NCBI GenBank assembly: GCA_035995205.1
Contig: DASYKS010000014.1
Span: 127,311 to 191,310, forward strand
Reading direction: 5' to 3'
DNA: 64,000 nucleotides
From: DASYKS01 sp035995205
GTDB taxonomy: Bacteria; Acidobacteriota; Thermoanaerobaculia; Multivoradales; UBA5704
Below are positions 33,562 through 43,151 of the stretch, in pieces. The position numbers and the translations under genes are program-made. The notes below the pieces were generated by a model, which was given only the letters and a program-made list of their open reading frames with translations, did not search any database and had not been told where the DNA came from. Every line of letters starts with the position of its first letter. Positions within the stretch are counted from its first letter, which is position 1.

Positions 33562-34638
33562 ATGGGTCTGACCGATTTCTTGAAGGGCCAGTTCATTGAT
33601 GTCATCGAGTGGACCGACGACTCGCGCGACACTTTGTCGTTCCGGTATCCGGACGAGGACAAGGAGATCAAGAACGGCGCGCAGTTGATCGTGCGGGAGT
33701 CGCAGGTGGTGCAGTTCGTCTATGTGGGCGAGTTCGGCGACCTGTTTGGGCCGGGCAAGCACACTCTCACGACCGACAACATCCCGATTTTGACCAGCTT
33801 GAAGTCTTGGAAGTACGCGTTCCAGTCTCCCTTCAAGGCGGACGTCTACTACGTCACGACGCGGCTGTTCACCGGCAACAAGTGGGGCACTTCGAACCCG
33901 ATCATGATGCGCGACGCCGATTTCGGCATCGTGCGGGTGCGGGCGTTCGGCACCTACGACTTCCGGATCATCGAGCCGAAGCTGTTCTTGAAGGAGGTCG
34001 CGGGCTCGGACCAGAACTTCCGGCTGGAGGAGTTCGCCGACGTCATGCGCTCGCGGTTGGTCAGCGTGTTCTCGGACGCTTTGGCGACCGCCAAGATCCC
34101 GGTGCTGGACCTCGCGACCCGGTACCAGGATTTGGGCGATGCGCTCCTGCCGCTGATCAACCCGCTGCTCTCGGCCAAGTACGGCATCGAGATGGCGAGC
34201 TTCGTTTTGGAGAACGCCTCCGTGCCGCCGGAAGTCGAAGCCGCGATCGACAAGCGTTCCAGCATGGGAGCGGTCGGCAATCTGAACGACTACGTGAAGT
34301 TCCAGATGGCGCAGGGGATGGAGAAGGGGGGCGGCGCGGGTGGGGCGGCGACCGAGCTGGCCGTGGGGCTCGCGATGGCGCAGCAGATCATCCAGCAGCA
34401 GGGCGGTGCGTTGGGCTCTTCACCTCTGGCCGGCACGGCGGCTCCCGGAGCGGCCGCGGTTCCCGGGGCGGCTCCCGGTCTGCCCGAGCTGCTGACCCCG
34501 GCGGACGCAGCGAAGGCGCTTGGCGTGACCGAGGCCGACGTTATCGCGACCATCGAGTCCGGCGACCTCAAAGCGAAAAAGATCGGCACCGCTTATCGCA
34601 TCACGCGCGCCGCGCTCGACGCGTTCCTGAACGCTTGA
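33562..34638 (+). CDS. SPFH-domain protein (YdjI-like) with C-terminal excisionase-type HTH
   Basis: 358 residues. The SPFH/band-7-like part (about 1-245) has LKGQFIDVIEWTDDSRDTLS, EFGDLFGPGKHTLTTDNIP and the long helix ending VPPEVEAAIDKRSSMGAVGN, as in Bacillus YdjI and the so-called virion core proteins. A Gly/Ala/Pro linker follows. The last ~50 residues, LTPADAAKALGVTEADVIAT with GTAYRITRAALDAFL, look like a MerR/excisionase-type HTH. The next gene is a YdjG-like zinc-ribbon membrane protein, so the pair probably acts together at the membrane. Confidence 0.82.
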   Translation: MGLTDFLKGQFIDVIEWTDDSRDTLSFRYPDEDKEIKNGAQLIVRESQVVQFVYVGEFGDLFGPGKHTLTTDNIPILTSLKSWKYAFQSPFKADVYYVTTRLFTGNKWGTSNPIMMRDADFGIVRVRAFGTYDFRIIEPKLFLKEVAGSDQNFRLEEFADVMRSRLVSVFSDALATAKIPVLDLATRYQDLGDALLPLINPLLSAKYGIEMASFVLENASVPPEVEAAIDKRSSMGAVGNLNDYVKFQMAQGMEKGGGAGGAATELAVGLAMAQQIIQQQGGALGSSPLAGTAAPGAAAVPGAAPGLPELLTPADAAKALGVTEADVIATIESGDLKAKKIGTAYRITRAALDAFLNA

Positions 34639-34681
34639 GGCAATTGATCCAATTGACCTGATAACGGGGCCGGAGTCGCAC

Positions 34682-35797
34682 ATGTCTGAAACGTCCGTGA
34701 CTCCGGCCTCGCCGGAACCGCTGGAGATCTCCGCCCTCGGCAAGCACGCCTGTCCGGCGTGCGGCGCGGAGGCCGCTTGGAATCCCGCCAAGCAAGCGCT
34801 CGTCTGCCCCTATTGTGGGGCGGTCTCCCCGGCGAAGCTGGCCTCCGACGGCACCATCGTCCAAGAGCACGATCTGGCGACCGCTCTGCGCAACCTGCCG
34901 GCCGACCGCAAGGGGTGGGACGCCGGGCGCACGGCCGTGCAGTGCCAGGCCTGCAAGGCGATCTCGCTGTTCGATTCGACGCGCGTGGCGCAAAACTGCG
35001 AGTTCTGCGGCTCGCCGCAGATCGTGCCGCAGACCGCGGCGCGCTCTCCCATCGTTCCCGAGAGCCTCCTGCCATTCAAAGTGGCGGAATCGACCGTGCG
35101 CGAAAGCGTGCGCCGTTGGTACGGCAGCCTCTGGTTCGCGCCGAACAAATTGAAAAAGGCGGCGCTCACCGACCGGGTCCACGGGCTCTATATTCCGTAC
35201 TGGACCTTCGATGCGCAGGTGGCCGCGACCTGGACCGCCGAGGCCGGCCACTACTACTATGAGAACGAGATCCGCAACGGCAAGACCGAGCGGGTGCAGA
35301 AGGTCCGCTGGGTGCCCGCCTCCGGCGCGCTCGATCATTTCTTCGACGACGTGCCGGTGCCGGCGACCAAGGGCGTGCAGATCAATCTGCTGAAGAAGGT
35401 CGAGCCGTTCCCCACCGCCTCGGTCGTTCCCTACGATCCGGGCTACGTCTCGGGCTGGGTGGTCGAGCAGTACCAGATCGATCTCGTCGCCGCGGCGGAA
35501 AACGCCCGGCGCGACATGGACGAACAACTGCGGCAGCTCTGCTCCCGGCAGGTTCCGGGCGACACCCAGCGCAATCTACGGGTCCAGGCCGACTATTCGG
35601 GCCAGACCTTCAAACACATTCTGGTGCCGCTTTGGCTGGTCTCCTACACCTACGGCGCCCGGGTGTTCCAGGTGCTGGTGAACGGCTTCACGGGAACGAT
35701 CGCCGGTACGCGGCCCTGGAGCGCGGTGAAGATCTTTTTCGCGGTGGTCGCTCTGCTGATTGCGATCTTGATTTTCGCTTCGTTGAAATCGTCGTAG
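34682..35797 (+). CDS. Zinc-ribbon membrane protein (YdjG-like)
   Basis: 371 residues. Two zinc ribbons lie in the first 110 residues: CPACG...CPYCG and CQAC...CEFCGSP. The middle is a domain with YIPYWTFDAQVAATWTAEAG and LDHFFDDVPVPATKGV. One membrane helix is at the C-terminus (VKIFFAVVALLIAILIFASL). In Bacillus the related genes ydjG and ydjI are neighbours of a PspA homologue; here only the YdjI/YdjG pair remains, 43 bases apart. The function is unknown, perhaps membrane-stress response. Confidence 0.78.
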   Translation: MSETSVTPASPEPLEISALGKHACPACGAEAAWNPAKQALVCPYCGAVSPAKLASDGTIVQEHDLATALRNLPADRKGWDAGRTAVQCQACKAISLFDSTRVAQNCEFCGSPQIVPQTAARSPIVPESLLPFKVAESTVRESVRRWYGSLWFAPNKLKKAALTDRVHGLYIPYWTFDAQVAATWTAEAGHYYYENEIRNGKTERVQKVRWVPASGALDHFFDDVPVPATKGVQINLLKKVEPFPTASVVPYDPGYVSGWVVEQYQIDLVAAAENARRDMDEQLRQLCSRQVPGDTQRNLRVQADYSGQTFKHILVPLWLVSYTYGARVFQVLVNGFTGTIAGTRPWSAVKIFFAVVALLIAILIFASLKSS

Positions 35798-35800
35798 CGC

Positions 35801-38800
35801 CTACCCGCCTCCGCCCTCCGCCGGAACCTTCGCGGGCTCGCCCTTGTCCTTCACCGGCGGAGGAGTCTTTCCGCCCTTGCCGCGCTCAACGCTGTAGAGA
35901 ATGTCCGCACCCGTTGCGGTGCCCGATTGCTCGGCCTGGAGCGACCATTCGCGGCCGAGGAGGTAGCGGATCTTGAAGGTGCTGACGGGTTCGAACAGTC
36001 CGAGACCGTAGGTGACGTAGAGGCGCGGCGAGAGGTATTTGCCGACCACCACCGAGGCTTCTTTGAGGCCGCCGGTCGATTCGATCCGCGCCTCTTCGAG
36101 ACCGAAGCGGGCGGCGAGCTTCTTGGCGAGCAAGTTACCGCCTTTCAGGCCCAGCGAGTTCGCGGCGTTGGCGAGAAGGTCGCCTTCCTCTCCGGTCGAT
36201 TGGCCGAGCGGATGGCCGAGGAGGAGATAGGCGAGCGCCTCGCTCTCGCCCATCGGCGGCTCGGAGTAGAGGGTGGCCTGGGGCGACCGGAGCGTGCCGC
36301 GAATGTTGATTCCCGCGATCGTGCCGTCGTCGGCCTTGCGGAACGCCTTCAAGTCGAGCCCTGGGTTGTCGATCGGCCCTCCGGCGAAGATCAGCCGGCC
36401 GCGCTCGAGCTTTAGATCCTGGCCGTAGGACTTGTAAATGCCGTCTTCGACCGTCAGCTCGCCGATCGCCGAGGTCGCTTTGCCGGGCTCATCGATCACC
36501 AGCAGGCTGCCTTTCGGCTTGCCGGAAAAACCGAGCGCCTTGATCGAGACTTTGTCGCCCAGGATCACCCGGACGCGGGCGTGAATCTCGGTGGGCGCCG
36601 CGGTTGGAGTCCGCACGATCTCGTCGGACGGGGGCAGGATCACCACGTCGGAGGAGACCGGCACGGCGGCGGGCTTACGCTTTTCCTGCTCGAACGTGGC
36701 CTCCGGGACTTCGACCTCGCCGGTCACGTCGATCCGCGAACCCTGCATCGCGATCTCGATCTTGGGCGAGACGACCGCTTTGATCTCCTTCGTGTTCGCG
36801 GCCTGGAAACGGTTCCCCTCGATCGTCAGTCGGCTTGGCCTCCCGTCGAGGGAAGCAGTTCCGGAGATCGTGACGTTACCCTTCCCCGAGTGGGCACCGC
36901 CGCGGATCGCGATCGGGCCTTGGCCTTCGCTCGTAGCGGTCAGCTCGATCTGGCGCAGCTCCAAGCCGTATTCCGGAATATCCACCTGGCCGCGGTCGAG
37001 CTTCGCGGTTCCGCGGACGGTCGGTTTGGCCACCGTGCCGCCGAGCGTCAAGTCCGCCGAGAGCGCGCCGCGCGGATCTCGCAGGTCGGGAACGAACGCT
37101 TCGAGCAGACCCAGGCTGGTGAAGTCGGCGACGATCCGGCCGTTCAGAGTCTGGCTGTCGAGCGGCGCGCCGACGAGATTGAAGCGCGGCAAGTCGAGGT
37201 CGGCGCGGACGTTTCCTGTATCGAGGAAGGTCAGCTCGGCGTGGCCGGTCAGGCCCGCCGCCCCGGCTTTCGCGCGGACGATTCCCCGGTCGAAGCGGAT
37301 CGTGGCTTTCTCCCCTTCCTCGGTCGGATAGCGGATCTCGCCCGGTCCCGGCTGGAGATCGAGATCGGCGGTGACCACCCCTTGCGCCGAGCCTTGCCCC
37401 GAGAACGTGCCATTCGTGGCGCCGGTGATTTCCAGATCAGGCGGCAGGAACGGTTGGAACAGCGAAAAAGGCAGATCGGCGATCGTGCCCGACGCGCTCC
37501 ACGGTCCCGCCTGTGACCAGGCTCCCTCGGCGCACAATCGCGCGGTGCCGGAGGTCCAGCAGAAGTCACGGAGCGCAGCCCGCGTGGTGCCTGCGGTGAG
37601 CGATGCCGGTTGGGCGAGGCCCCAGGCGCCGGTCTGGTCGTTCTTCAAGTCGAGGCGGCGGATCGTTCCGTTCCAGGTGGTGTTGTTGTCGAGGCCCCCC
37701 GCGAGCGCCAAATCGAGCGTCCCTTCCGGCGAGGCCACAGCAAGTTTGATCTCGTGCGCGTCGCGGGTTCCCGTGCCGTCGAGCGTCACGGTTTCGAAAT
37801 GCCGCTCACCGGAGGCCACACCTGCCGCGTCCAGATCGATCGAGATCCGGCCGTCGCGTCGCAAATCGACGTCCGCCGCGAGCTTCATCGTTTCAACGCT
37901 CGACGTCGAGAAAACGAGCGATTGACCCTCGGCCGTCGCGCGCACCCGCGGCGAGCCCCAGGGTCCGTCGAGATGGCCTTGAGCGACGAGGGCGCCGCCG
38001 CTTTTCGGCAGCGCCTCGGAGAGGTTCGGTGCGTCGAGCTTCCATTCGAGGTCCGCGACATCCGCGGTGAACGCCCCCGCCGCGGTGAGCCGCGCGCTGC
38101 CGGAGCGCAGGTCGAGCCGGGGCAGGCGGTAGCGATCACCAGCCAACTCCAGGTGGATGCGGCCGTCGAGCGGATTGCCGCGAATCTGGCCGCTCAAGGC
38201 TTCGAGGTCCACCTGGCCAAAGGGTCCGGCGTCGCGCATCGTGCCGGAGGAGGTGGCCGTAAAGTCGATCCGCCCGGAGTAGTCCGCGGCGGCGGGGGAG
38301 ACGGTTGCGAACGCCGAGGGGTCCAGGCTTTTGCCGGTGGTCCGGATCTTCCACGAGACCTGAGGCTGCCACGCGACCGTGCCGGTCGCCGCGAGCCGTC
38401 CGCGCAGCAGATCGGCGCGTAGCGAGCGGATGTCCATCTTCTCCGTGTTGCCGCGCCCCGCGACCACCCAATGCCCCGGCGGCACATTCGGGCCGGCGAC
38501 CTGGGCGTCCGCTTCGAGTTGATAGTCCTTGAGGGTGCCGCGAAGCGTTCCTTTTCCGGTGCGGCTGATCACGACGGGCGCGCCGCCTTCGAGCGGAAAC
38601 GAAAGGCGCTGCCAGGCGGCGGCGAGATCGAGCTTAGTGTTTTCCGGGGTTTCCGCCAGGCTCGCCGTGCCGTGGGCTTCGATCACGGCGTTCTTGTCGG
38701 TCGTCAATCGAGCCCGTTCGATCGCGATCTCGTCGCCTTTTTTGGTCAGGCGATAATCGACCGTTCCGGACGCGACGCCTTCGTAGGTTCCGATCACCAG

Positions 38801-39796
38801 ACCGTTCGAAGCGAAATCGTCGAGCGCCCCGCGAATCGCGACGTCGGCTCGCCGAATGAGGGCCGCCGGATAGGTCGGATCGATCGACCGAGGATCGAAG
38901 TTGTCCACCTGCGCGGTGAGATCGAGGCCGACCTCGCGCATCGGAGTCAGCACGTCGCCCCGTACGCGCGCCGTAAATGGCCGGGAGAGCAGCGCGTCGA
39001 TCTTGAGTTTCTCAAGAGTGCCGTCGAACCGGCCGGCGACCTCGAACGGCGGATGGGCCGGATCGTGCCAGTTCGCACGGGCGTCGAGCGCGATCCCGTA
39101 ATCGCCGACCGGGGTGAGATCCCCTTGGGCGTTCAGGTTGAAGGTCGGCCCGTCGACCGCGAGGCGCCGCACGTGGACCACGTCGCTCAGCCGCTCGCTC
39201 GTGGCATCGAGCGCGATGCGGTCGAGACGGAACGGCGTGGAAGGGGGAGCGGGAGCCTGTCCCGCGGCGGGAGGCGGAGTCGGAGGGAAGACGATCTCGA
39301 CGTCGCGGATCAGCGCATCGCGAACGATCAGGTTGACCGGCAGGTGGATCGGCACCAGGCGCCCGTCCGAAGGCTCGTCCGCAGCGGGCGGGGGCAGGAC
39401 CACGCGGACGCCGTCGACGCGGAGCTTTTCGATGTCGAGCTGCCGGCCGCGGAGCTTGCCCGGCCGCCAGTCGAGATCGAGGCTCCGCAAGGTGACTTCG
39501 AGCCCCTGGTTCTCGTAGTGCACGTCGCGTAGCGCGAGCGGGCCGATCAGCGGGCCGGTCTGGCGCCCGAGGGTCAGCTTGCCGGGAATGAAGCCGGGCA
39601 GGCGGGCGAGCAGGAAACGGGTGCCGTTCTCGGTGGAGACCCCATACCAGAGCAGCCCGACGAGCAGGATCAAGCCGAACAACCCGAGCGCGACTAGGCC
39701 CAGGAGCCAGCGCCGAAGCCGATGCTTCTTCCGCGGCGGATCGGGCGGAGAGACTTTCTCTTCCGCGTCGGTCTCGGGGGTTTCGGGCTCGCTCAC
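35801..39796 (-). CDS. tamB: TamB-family translocation/assembly module protein
   Basis: 1331 residues. The N-terminal cytoplasmic stretch and membrane helix (WLLGLVALGLFGLILLVGLL) are followed by a very long beta-repeat (AsmA/TamB-type, about 60-1080) and the conserved C-terminal DUF490 domain with LVIDEPGKATSAIGELTVED, ESEALAYLLLGHPL and YVTYGLGLFEPVSTFKIRYL. TamB bridges the inner membrane to a TamA/BamA barrel and moves lipid or outer-membrane proteins. The GTG start overlaps the stop of the TamA-like gene by four bases. Confidence 0.9.
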   Translation of the reverse strand: MSEPETPETDAEEKVSPPDPPRKKHRLRRWLLGLVALGLFGLILLVGLLWYGVSTENGTRFLLARLPGFIPGKLTLGRQTGPLIGPLALRDVHYENQGLEVTLRSLDLDWRPGKLRGRQLDIEKLRVDGVRVVLPPPAADEPSDGRLVPIHLPVNLIVRDALIRDVEIVFPPTPPPAAGQAPAPPSTPFRLDRIALDATSERLSDVVHVRRLAVDGPTFNLNAQGDLTPVGDYGIALDARANWHDPAHPPFEVAGRFDGTLEKLKIDALLSRPFTARVRGDVLTPMREVGLDLTAQVDNFDPRSIDPTYPAALIRRADVAIRGALDDFASNGLVIGTYEGVASGTVDYRLTKKGDEIAIERARLTTDKNAVIEAHGTASLAETPENTKLDLAAAWQRLSFPLEGGAPVVISRTGKGTLRGTLKDYQLEADAQVAGPNVPPGHWVVAGRGNTEKMDIRSLRADLLRGRLAATGTVAWQPQVSWKIRTTGKSLDPSAFATVSPAAADYSGRIDFTATSSGTMRDAGPFGQVDLEALSGQIRGNPLDGRIHLELAGDRYRLPRLDLRSGSARLTAAGAFTADVADLEWKLDAPNLSEALPKSGGALVAQGHLDGPWGSPRVRATAEGQSLVFSTSSVETMKLAADVDLRRDGRISIDLDAAGVASGERHFETVTLDGTGTRDAHEIKLAVASPEGTLDLALAGGLDNNTTWNGTIRRLDLKNDQTGAWGLAQPASLTAGTTRAALRDFCWTSGTARLCAEGAWSQAGPWSASGTIADLPFSLFQPFLPPDLEITGATNGTFSGQGSAQGVVTADLDLQPGPGEIRYPTEEGEKATIRFDRGIVRAKAGAAGLTGHAELTFLDTGNVRADLDLPRFNLVGAPLDSQTLNGRIVADFTSLGLLEAFVPDLRDPRGALSADLTLGGTVAKPTVRGTAKLDRGQVDIPEYGLELRQIELTATSEGQGPIAIRGGAHSGKGNVTISGTASLDGRPSRLTIEGNRFQAANTKEIKAVVSPKIEIAMQGSRIDVTGEVEVPEATFEQEKRKPAAVPVSSDVVILPPSDEIVRTPTAAPTEIHARVRVILGDKVSIKALGFSGKPKGSLLVIDEPGKATSAIGELTVEDGIYKSYGQDLKLERGRLIFAGGPIDNPGLDLKAFRKADDGTIAGINIRGTLRSPQATLYSEPPMGESEALAYLLLGHPLGQSTGEEGDLLANAANSLGLKGGNLLAKKLAARFGLEEARIESTGGLKEASVVVGKYLSPRLYVTYGLGLFEPVSTFKIRYLLGREWSLQAEQSGTATGADILYSVERGKGGKTPPPVKDKGEPAKVPAEGGGG

Positions 39797-41562
39797 AGGT
39801 CCGGTCCGATATTCAAATGGAAGCGGAGGGGGTGGCCGGGCTCGGTGAGCGCGAAGGCCACGTCGGCGCGGATCGGGCCGATCGGCGAAAGCCAGCGGAG
39901 TCCTACACCGGCGCCCTGCTCCAACTCGCAGGAAAAGTCGTGGCAGGCATTGCCCGCGTCGTAAAACGCGGCGACGCCAAACTTGTCGAGGCTGAACTTG
40001 TTGAAGACGCGGATGTCGTTCAGGCGGAACTCGTATTCGAGGCTGCCAACTAAAAGCGCCTCGCCGCCGATCACGTTGCCCGCCTCGTCCAGCTCGCCCA
40101 GCCCTTGGTAGGCGTAACCTCGCACGCTCCGGTCGCCGCCCGCGAAAAAGCGGAACCGGGGGGGCAGCTCGCGAAACTCGTCGGTCTGCGTGTAGCCCAC
40201 CTGGGCGCGGCCGATCAGACGGTTCCTTGCGCCGACGGTCCGGATCGCCTTGCCTTCGATCGAAGCCTGGACAAACGACGAGTCGGAGAGCGCGCTCGCC
40301 GAAGCGCCTTGGAGCGTGCCGAACAGCCGATAGCCGCGCGTGGTGAAGATCCGGTCGTCGGCCTTCACCCGTTCGTAGCTCACCCCCGGCACGACCAGGT
40401 TCGAGACGCCAGAGTCCAGGCCGACCGTGAAGTCCTCGCGCTGAAAGGTGAGCGACAGCGCTTCGCGCCAGCCGCCGCGCGTTTGGGTGCGCTGGGCTCC
40501 GATCAAGCCGGTCTCGCTCTCACTCGTGTCGGTGATTGTTCTGGCGTACGCCGTATTGAACGAGAGGACGTCCGTCCGCGGATAAGCGCCGGGAATCTGG
40601 TAGCTGGTTTGGAAGCTCTGCTCGATCTCGGACGCCTTGATCGCCACCTCGCCGCGATGCCCGTGGCGGTTGATCCGGCGCAGCTCCCAGGCGCCGCTCA
40701 CCCGCGGGCCGGTATCCGTTCCGTAGCCGGCTCCACCGGAAAAACGCATGGTCTTCGCCGGCACCAGGTCGACCTCGATCGGCACCTCCACCCCCACGGC
40801 CTTTTCCTGGTTGGCCACCACCTCGACCCGGCTCCAGTACGGGCTATCCGAGAGCGCGTTCTGCATCTCCAGCACCTTGTTCACGTCGAGCGGCTCGCCG
40901 CGCTTGAACGTCACGTAGCCGACCAGGAGGGCGGGATCGAGCACGTCCTGGTGGAACGTGACGTCGCCGAAGTGGTACCGCGGTCCGGTTTGGAAATGGA
41001 CCACCACGTCCGCCCGGTAGCGTTCGAGATCGACGCGCACCTCGCTGGTCTCGAACTTGGCGTCGAGATAGCCCGTCTCGGCCGCCTGATCGACCAGCTC
41101 TTTTTTGCCTTGCTCGTAGTCGGGATGGAACAGCACTTTGCCGCGCTGCACGGGGAAAGCCTCGGCGATCGCGCGGAAGCCGGGGTCGTTCGTCCCCTCC
41201 CCGTCGACGACCAAGTCGACGCTCGCGATCTTGATCGCCGGTCCCTCGTCCACCGTGTAGTGGGCGACCCACTTCTCGCCCTGCTGTTCGAGCGTGCTGC
41301 GCACCTGCGGTTTGTAGTAGCCGAACGGCTGGAGCGCCTCACCGATCTCTTTCGGGGCCTTGGCGTGTAAACGGCGGATTCGCGCCTCGTCGAGCTTGCC
41401 GTCGTCCTCCTGCGCGAGGCTCAACAGCGAGCGGATGTTCCGTTCGAGATTGCGCTTCACGCCGTCGACCTCGATCTTCACTTTCGCCGCGTGAAGCGGA
41501 CCGGGAAGGAGGGCAAGCAGCAGGCCGAGGCCGGCGATGAAACCACGTCCGGTGCCCGTCAT
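39793..41562 (-). CDS. tamA: TamA/BamA-family outer-membrane protein
   Basis: 589 residues. The true start is the ATG at 41562, overlapping the YihY stop; it gives a signal peptide (GLGLLLALLPGPLHA). POTRA-like segments with VSVxxVxxxG patterns cover about 40-290. The C-terminal Omp85 barrel is marked by FAGGDRSVRGYAYQGLG and ends with the aromatic-poor LRFHLNIGPDL. It is encoded directly before TamB, so the two probably form one envelope-spanning module. Confidence 0.88.
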   Translation of the reverse strand: MTGTGRGFIAGLGLLLALLPGPLHAAKVKIEVDGVKRNLERNIRSLLSLAQEDDGKLDEARIRRLHAKAPKEIGEALQPFGYYKPQVRSTLEQQGEKWVAHYTVDEGPAIKIASVDLVVDGEGTNDPGFRAIAEAFPVQRGKVLFHPDYEQGKKELVDQAAETGYLDAKFETSEVRVDLERYRADVVVHFQTGPRYHFGDVTFHQDVLDPALLVGYVTFKRGEPLDVNKVLEMQNALSDSPYWSRVEVVANQEKAVGVEVPIEVDLVPAKTMRFSGGAGYGTDTGPRVSGAWELRRINRHGHRGEVAIKASEIEQSFQTSYQIPGAYPRTDVLSFNTAYARTITDTSESETGLIGAQRTQTRGGWREALSLTFQREDFTVGLDSGVSNLVVPGVSYERVKADDRIFTTRGYRLFGTLQGASASALSDSSFVQASIEGKAIRTVGARNRLIGRAQVGYTQTDEFRELPPRFRFFAGGDRSVRGYAYQGLGELDEAGNVIGGEALLVGSLEYEFRLNDIRVFNKFSLDKFGVAAFYDAGNACHDFSCELEQGAGVGLRWLSPIGPIRADVAFALTEPGHPLRFHLNIGPDL

Positions 41563-42479
41563 TTCGCCGCCTCCAAAGGAACTTGGACCGTGACGACGCG
41601 CTCCGCTCCCGGCTCGGCGGGCGCGTGCCCCTCGCGGTAGCGGCGGGATTGGACGCGGGTGACCTCCGCGCCGAACAGGAAGATCAGGGAGGAGTAGTAG
41701 ATCCACAGCAGGATGGCGACCAGCGACCCGGCGGCGCCGTAGGTCGAGGTCGTCCCGGTCTTGCCCAGGTAGAGCCCGATGCCGTACTTGCCGAGCAGGA
41801 ACAACCCGGCGGTGAGGGTGGATCCCCACGCGACCTCCAGCCAGGACAACGCAACGTCCGGCAGGATGCGGTAGACCATGGCGAGGAGCACGGTCATCAG
41901 GAGCCAGGAGAGGACAACGTCCACCCAGCCCAGGAGGGTCGAGGTCCCAAACTCCAGACGGGCTTCGAGCGCGCTTTGGAGCGCGGCGACCCCGGCGCTC
42001 GCGGCGAGCGACAACAGCACCAAGGCGCCGACGCCGACGATCAGCAGCAGACAGAGCAGACGTTTCTTGAGCAGCCGGCGGACGAACATTCTCGGTTTCG
42101 GCACGACCTCCCAGACCGTGTTGAGGGCATCCTGCAGCTGCGCCAGTGCGCCGGTCGCGGTGACCACCAGGGTGACCGTGCCGATCATCGCGGTCATCCA
42201 CCCGGCGTCGGGCCGCGCGCTCGCCTTCACGATCTCCTGGACGACACCGGCAGTTTCTGCACCCACGTACCGCGCCAACTCCCGCTGAACTTGGCCCTGA
42301 ACCGCCTCGCGGCCGTAGAAGAGACCCGAGAACGCGATCACCAGAATCAGGATCGGAGCGAGCGCGGTGACAAAGTAGAACGCGAGCGCACCGCTCTGGG
42401 TCGTCGCGCCATGGCGCTCCCAGTTGGCGACGGCCTCCTTGAGGACGGCCCAGATCTCTTGGCGTTTGGGGGGGCGCAT
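41559..42479 (-). CDS. YihY/UPF0761 inner-membrane protein
   Basis: 306 residues from the ATG at 42479; an upstream ATG at 42542 adds 21 residues and cannot be excluded. There are six hydrophobic helices. Family motifs are GALAFYFVTALAPILILVIA, TATGALAQLQDALNTVWEV and YGAAGSLVAILLWIYYSSL. Members were once miscalled RNase BN; transport is suspected. The operon order YihY-TamA-TamB with four-base overlaps ties it to outer-membrane lipid or protein transport. Confidence 0.85.
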   Translation of the reverse strand: MRPPKRQEIWAVLKEAVANWERHGATTQSGALAFYFVTALAPILILVIAFSGLFYGREAVQGQVQRELARYVGAETAGVVQEIVKASARPDAGWMTAMIGTVTLVVTATGALAQLQDALNTVWEVVPKPRMFVRRLLKKRLLCLLLIVGVGALVLLSLAASAGVAALQSALEARLEFGTSTLLGWVDVVLSWLLMTVLLAMVYRILPDVALSWLEVAWGSTLTAGLFLLGKYGIGLYLGKTGTTSTYGAAGSLVAILLWIYYSSLIFLFGAEVTRVQSRRYREGHAPAEPGAERVVTVQVPLEAAK

Positions 42480-42577
42480 GCAGTCGGGGATCGCGCGGTT
42501 CGGACCGCGAGGTGCTGGCCTCGTCTGCAAGGGGTGGGCCATTGGGAGAGGGCGTTTGCTCGCGGGGGTCCGAGGTT

Positions 42578-42591
42578 TATACTCTGCCCAA
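42578..42591 (+). promoter_or_regulatory. Probable -10 element for the second Uma2 gene (leaderless)
   Basis: TATACT (42578-42583) is seven bases before the ATG at 42591, with a possible -35 TTGCTC at 42556-42561 (16-base spacer). This would place the transcription start on the ATG. Confidence 0.5.
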
Positions 42592-43151
42592 TGAGCGAGC
42601 CCGCGTTCACCCCGGCCCTCACCTATGAGGACTACCTCGATCTGCCGGACGACGGCAGACGTTACGAGCTGGTCGAAGGGGATCTCTTCGTGACAGCGGC
42701 ACCGTTCATTCGGCACCAGTCGGATTCCGGAAATCTCTATCTCCTATTGGCTCCCTTCGTCCGCAAGCATCGGTTGGGGCAGGTGCTCTACGCTCCGACC
42801 GACGTCAAGTTCTCCACCACAACCGTCGTCCAGCCCGACCTGTTCTTTGTCGCCACCGAGCATCAGAGCCGCATTCTGGATGCTTATGTCGAAGGTGCGC
42901 CGGATCTGGTAGTCGAGATTCTGTCCGAAAAGTCGCGCCGCTACGACGAGCGGACGAAGAAGCAGCTCTACGAGAAATTTGAAGTCCCCGAGTACTGGAT
43001 CCTCGATTCCGAGCTTGCGACGGTGAAGGTGTATCGACTGGGGCTGAGGGGCTACGGTGGGGCCATCGTGCTGTCGGCGGAAAACGGCGACCAACTGACT
43101 TCGCCGCTGTTTCCCGGTCTCGCGATTGAGGTGGCCGAGATCTTCGTTTAG
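42591..43151 (+). CDS. Uma2 family endonuclease-like protein (DUF820), copy 2
   Basis: 186 residues, homologous to the copy at 32206: TYEDYLDLPDDGRRYELVEG, FSTTTVVQPDLFFVATEHQ, APDLVVEILSEKSRRYDE and VPEYWILDSE. The PD-(D/E)XK-like residues are conserved. It is divergent from YihY and overlaps the convergent DUF2255 gene by four bases. The two Uma2 genes also share the promoter layout TATACTxxGCCC just before the ATG. Confidence 0.83.
   Translation: MSEPAFTPALTYEDYLDLPDDGRRYELVEGDLFVTAAPFIRHQSDSGNLYLLLAPFVRKHRLGQVLYAPTDVKFSTTTVVQPDLFFVATEHQSRILDAYVEGAPDLVVEILSEKSRRYDERTKKQLYEKFEVPEYWILDSELATVKVYRLGLRGYGGAIVLSAENGDQLTSPLFPGLAIEVAEIFV

Noticed and set aside
33562..34638. Prophage origin suggested by the virion-core-protein label of SPFH/YdjI homologues
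   Set aside because: The label comes from weak similarity to a poxvirus protein; no phage gene is nearby.
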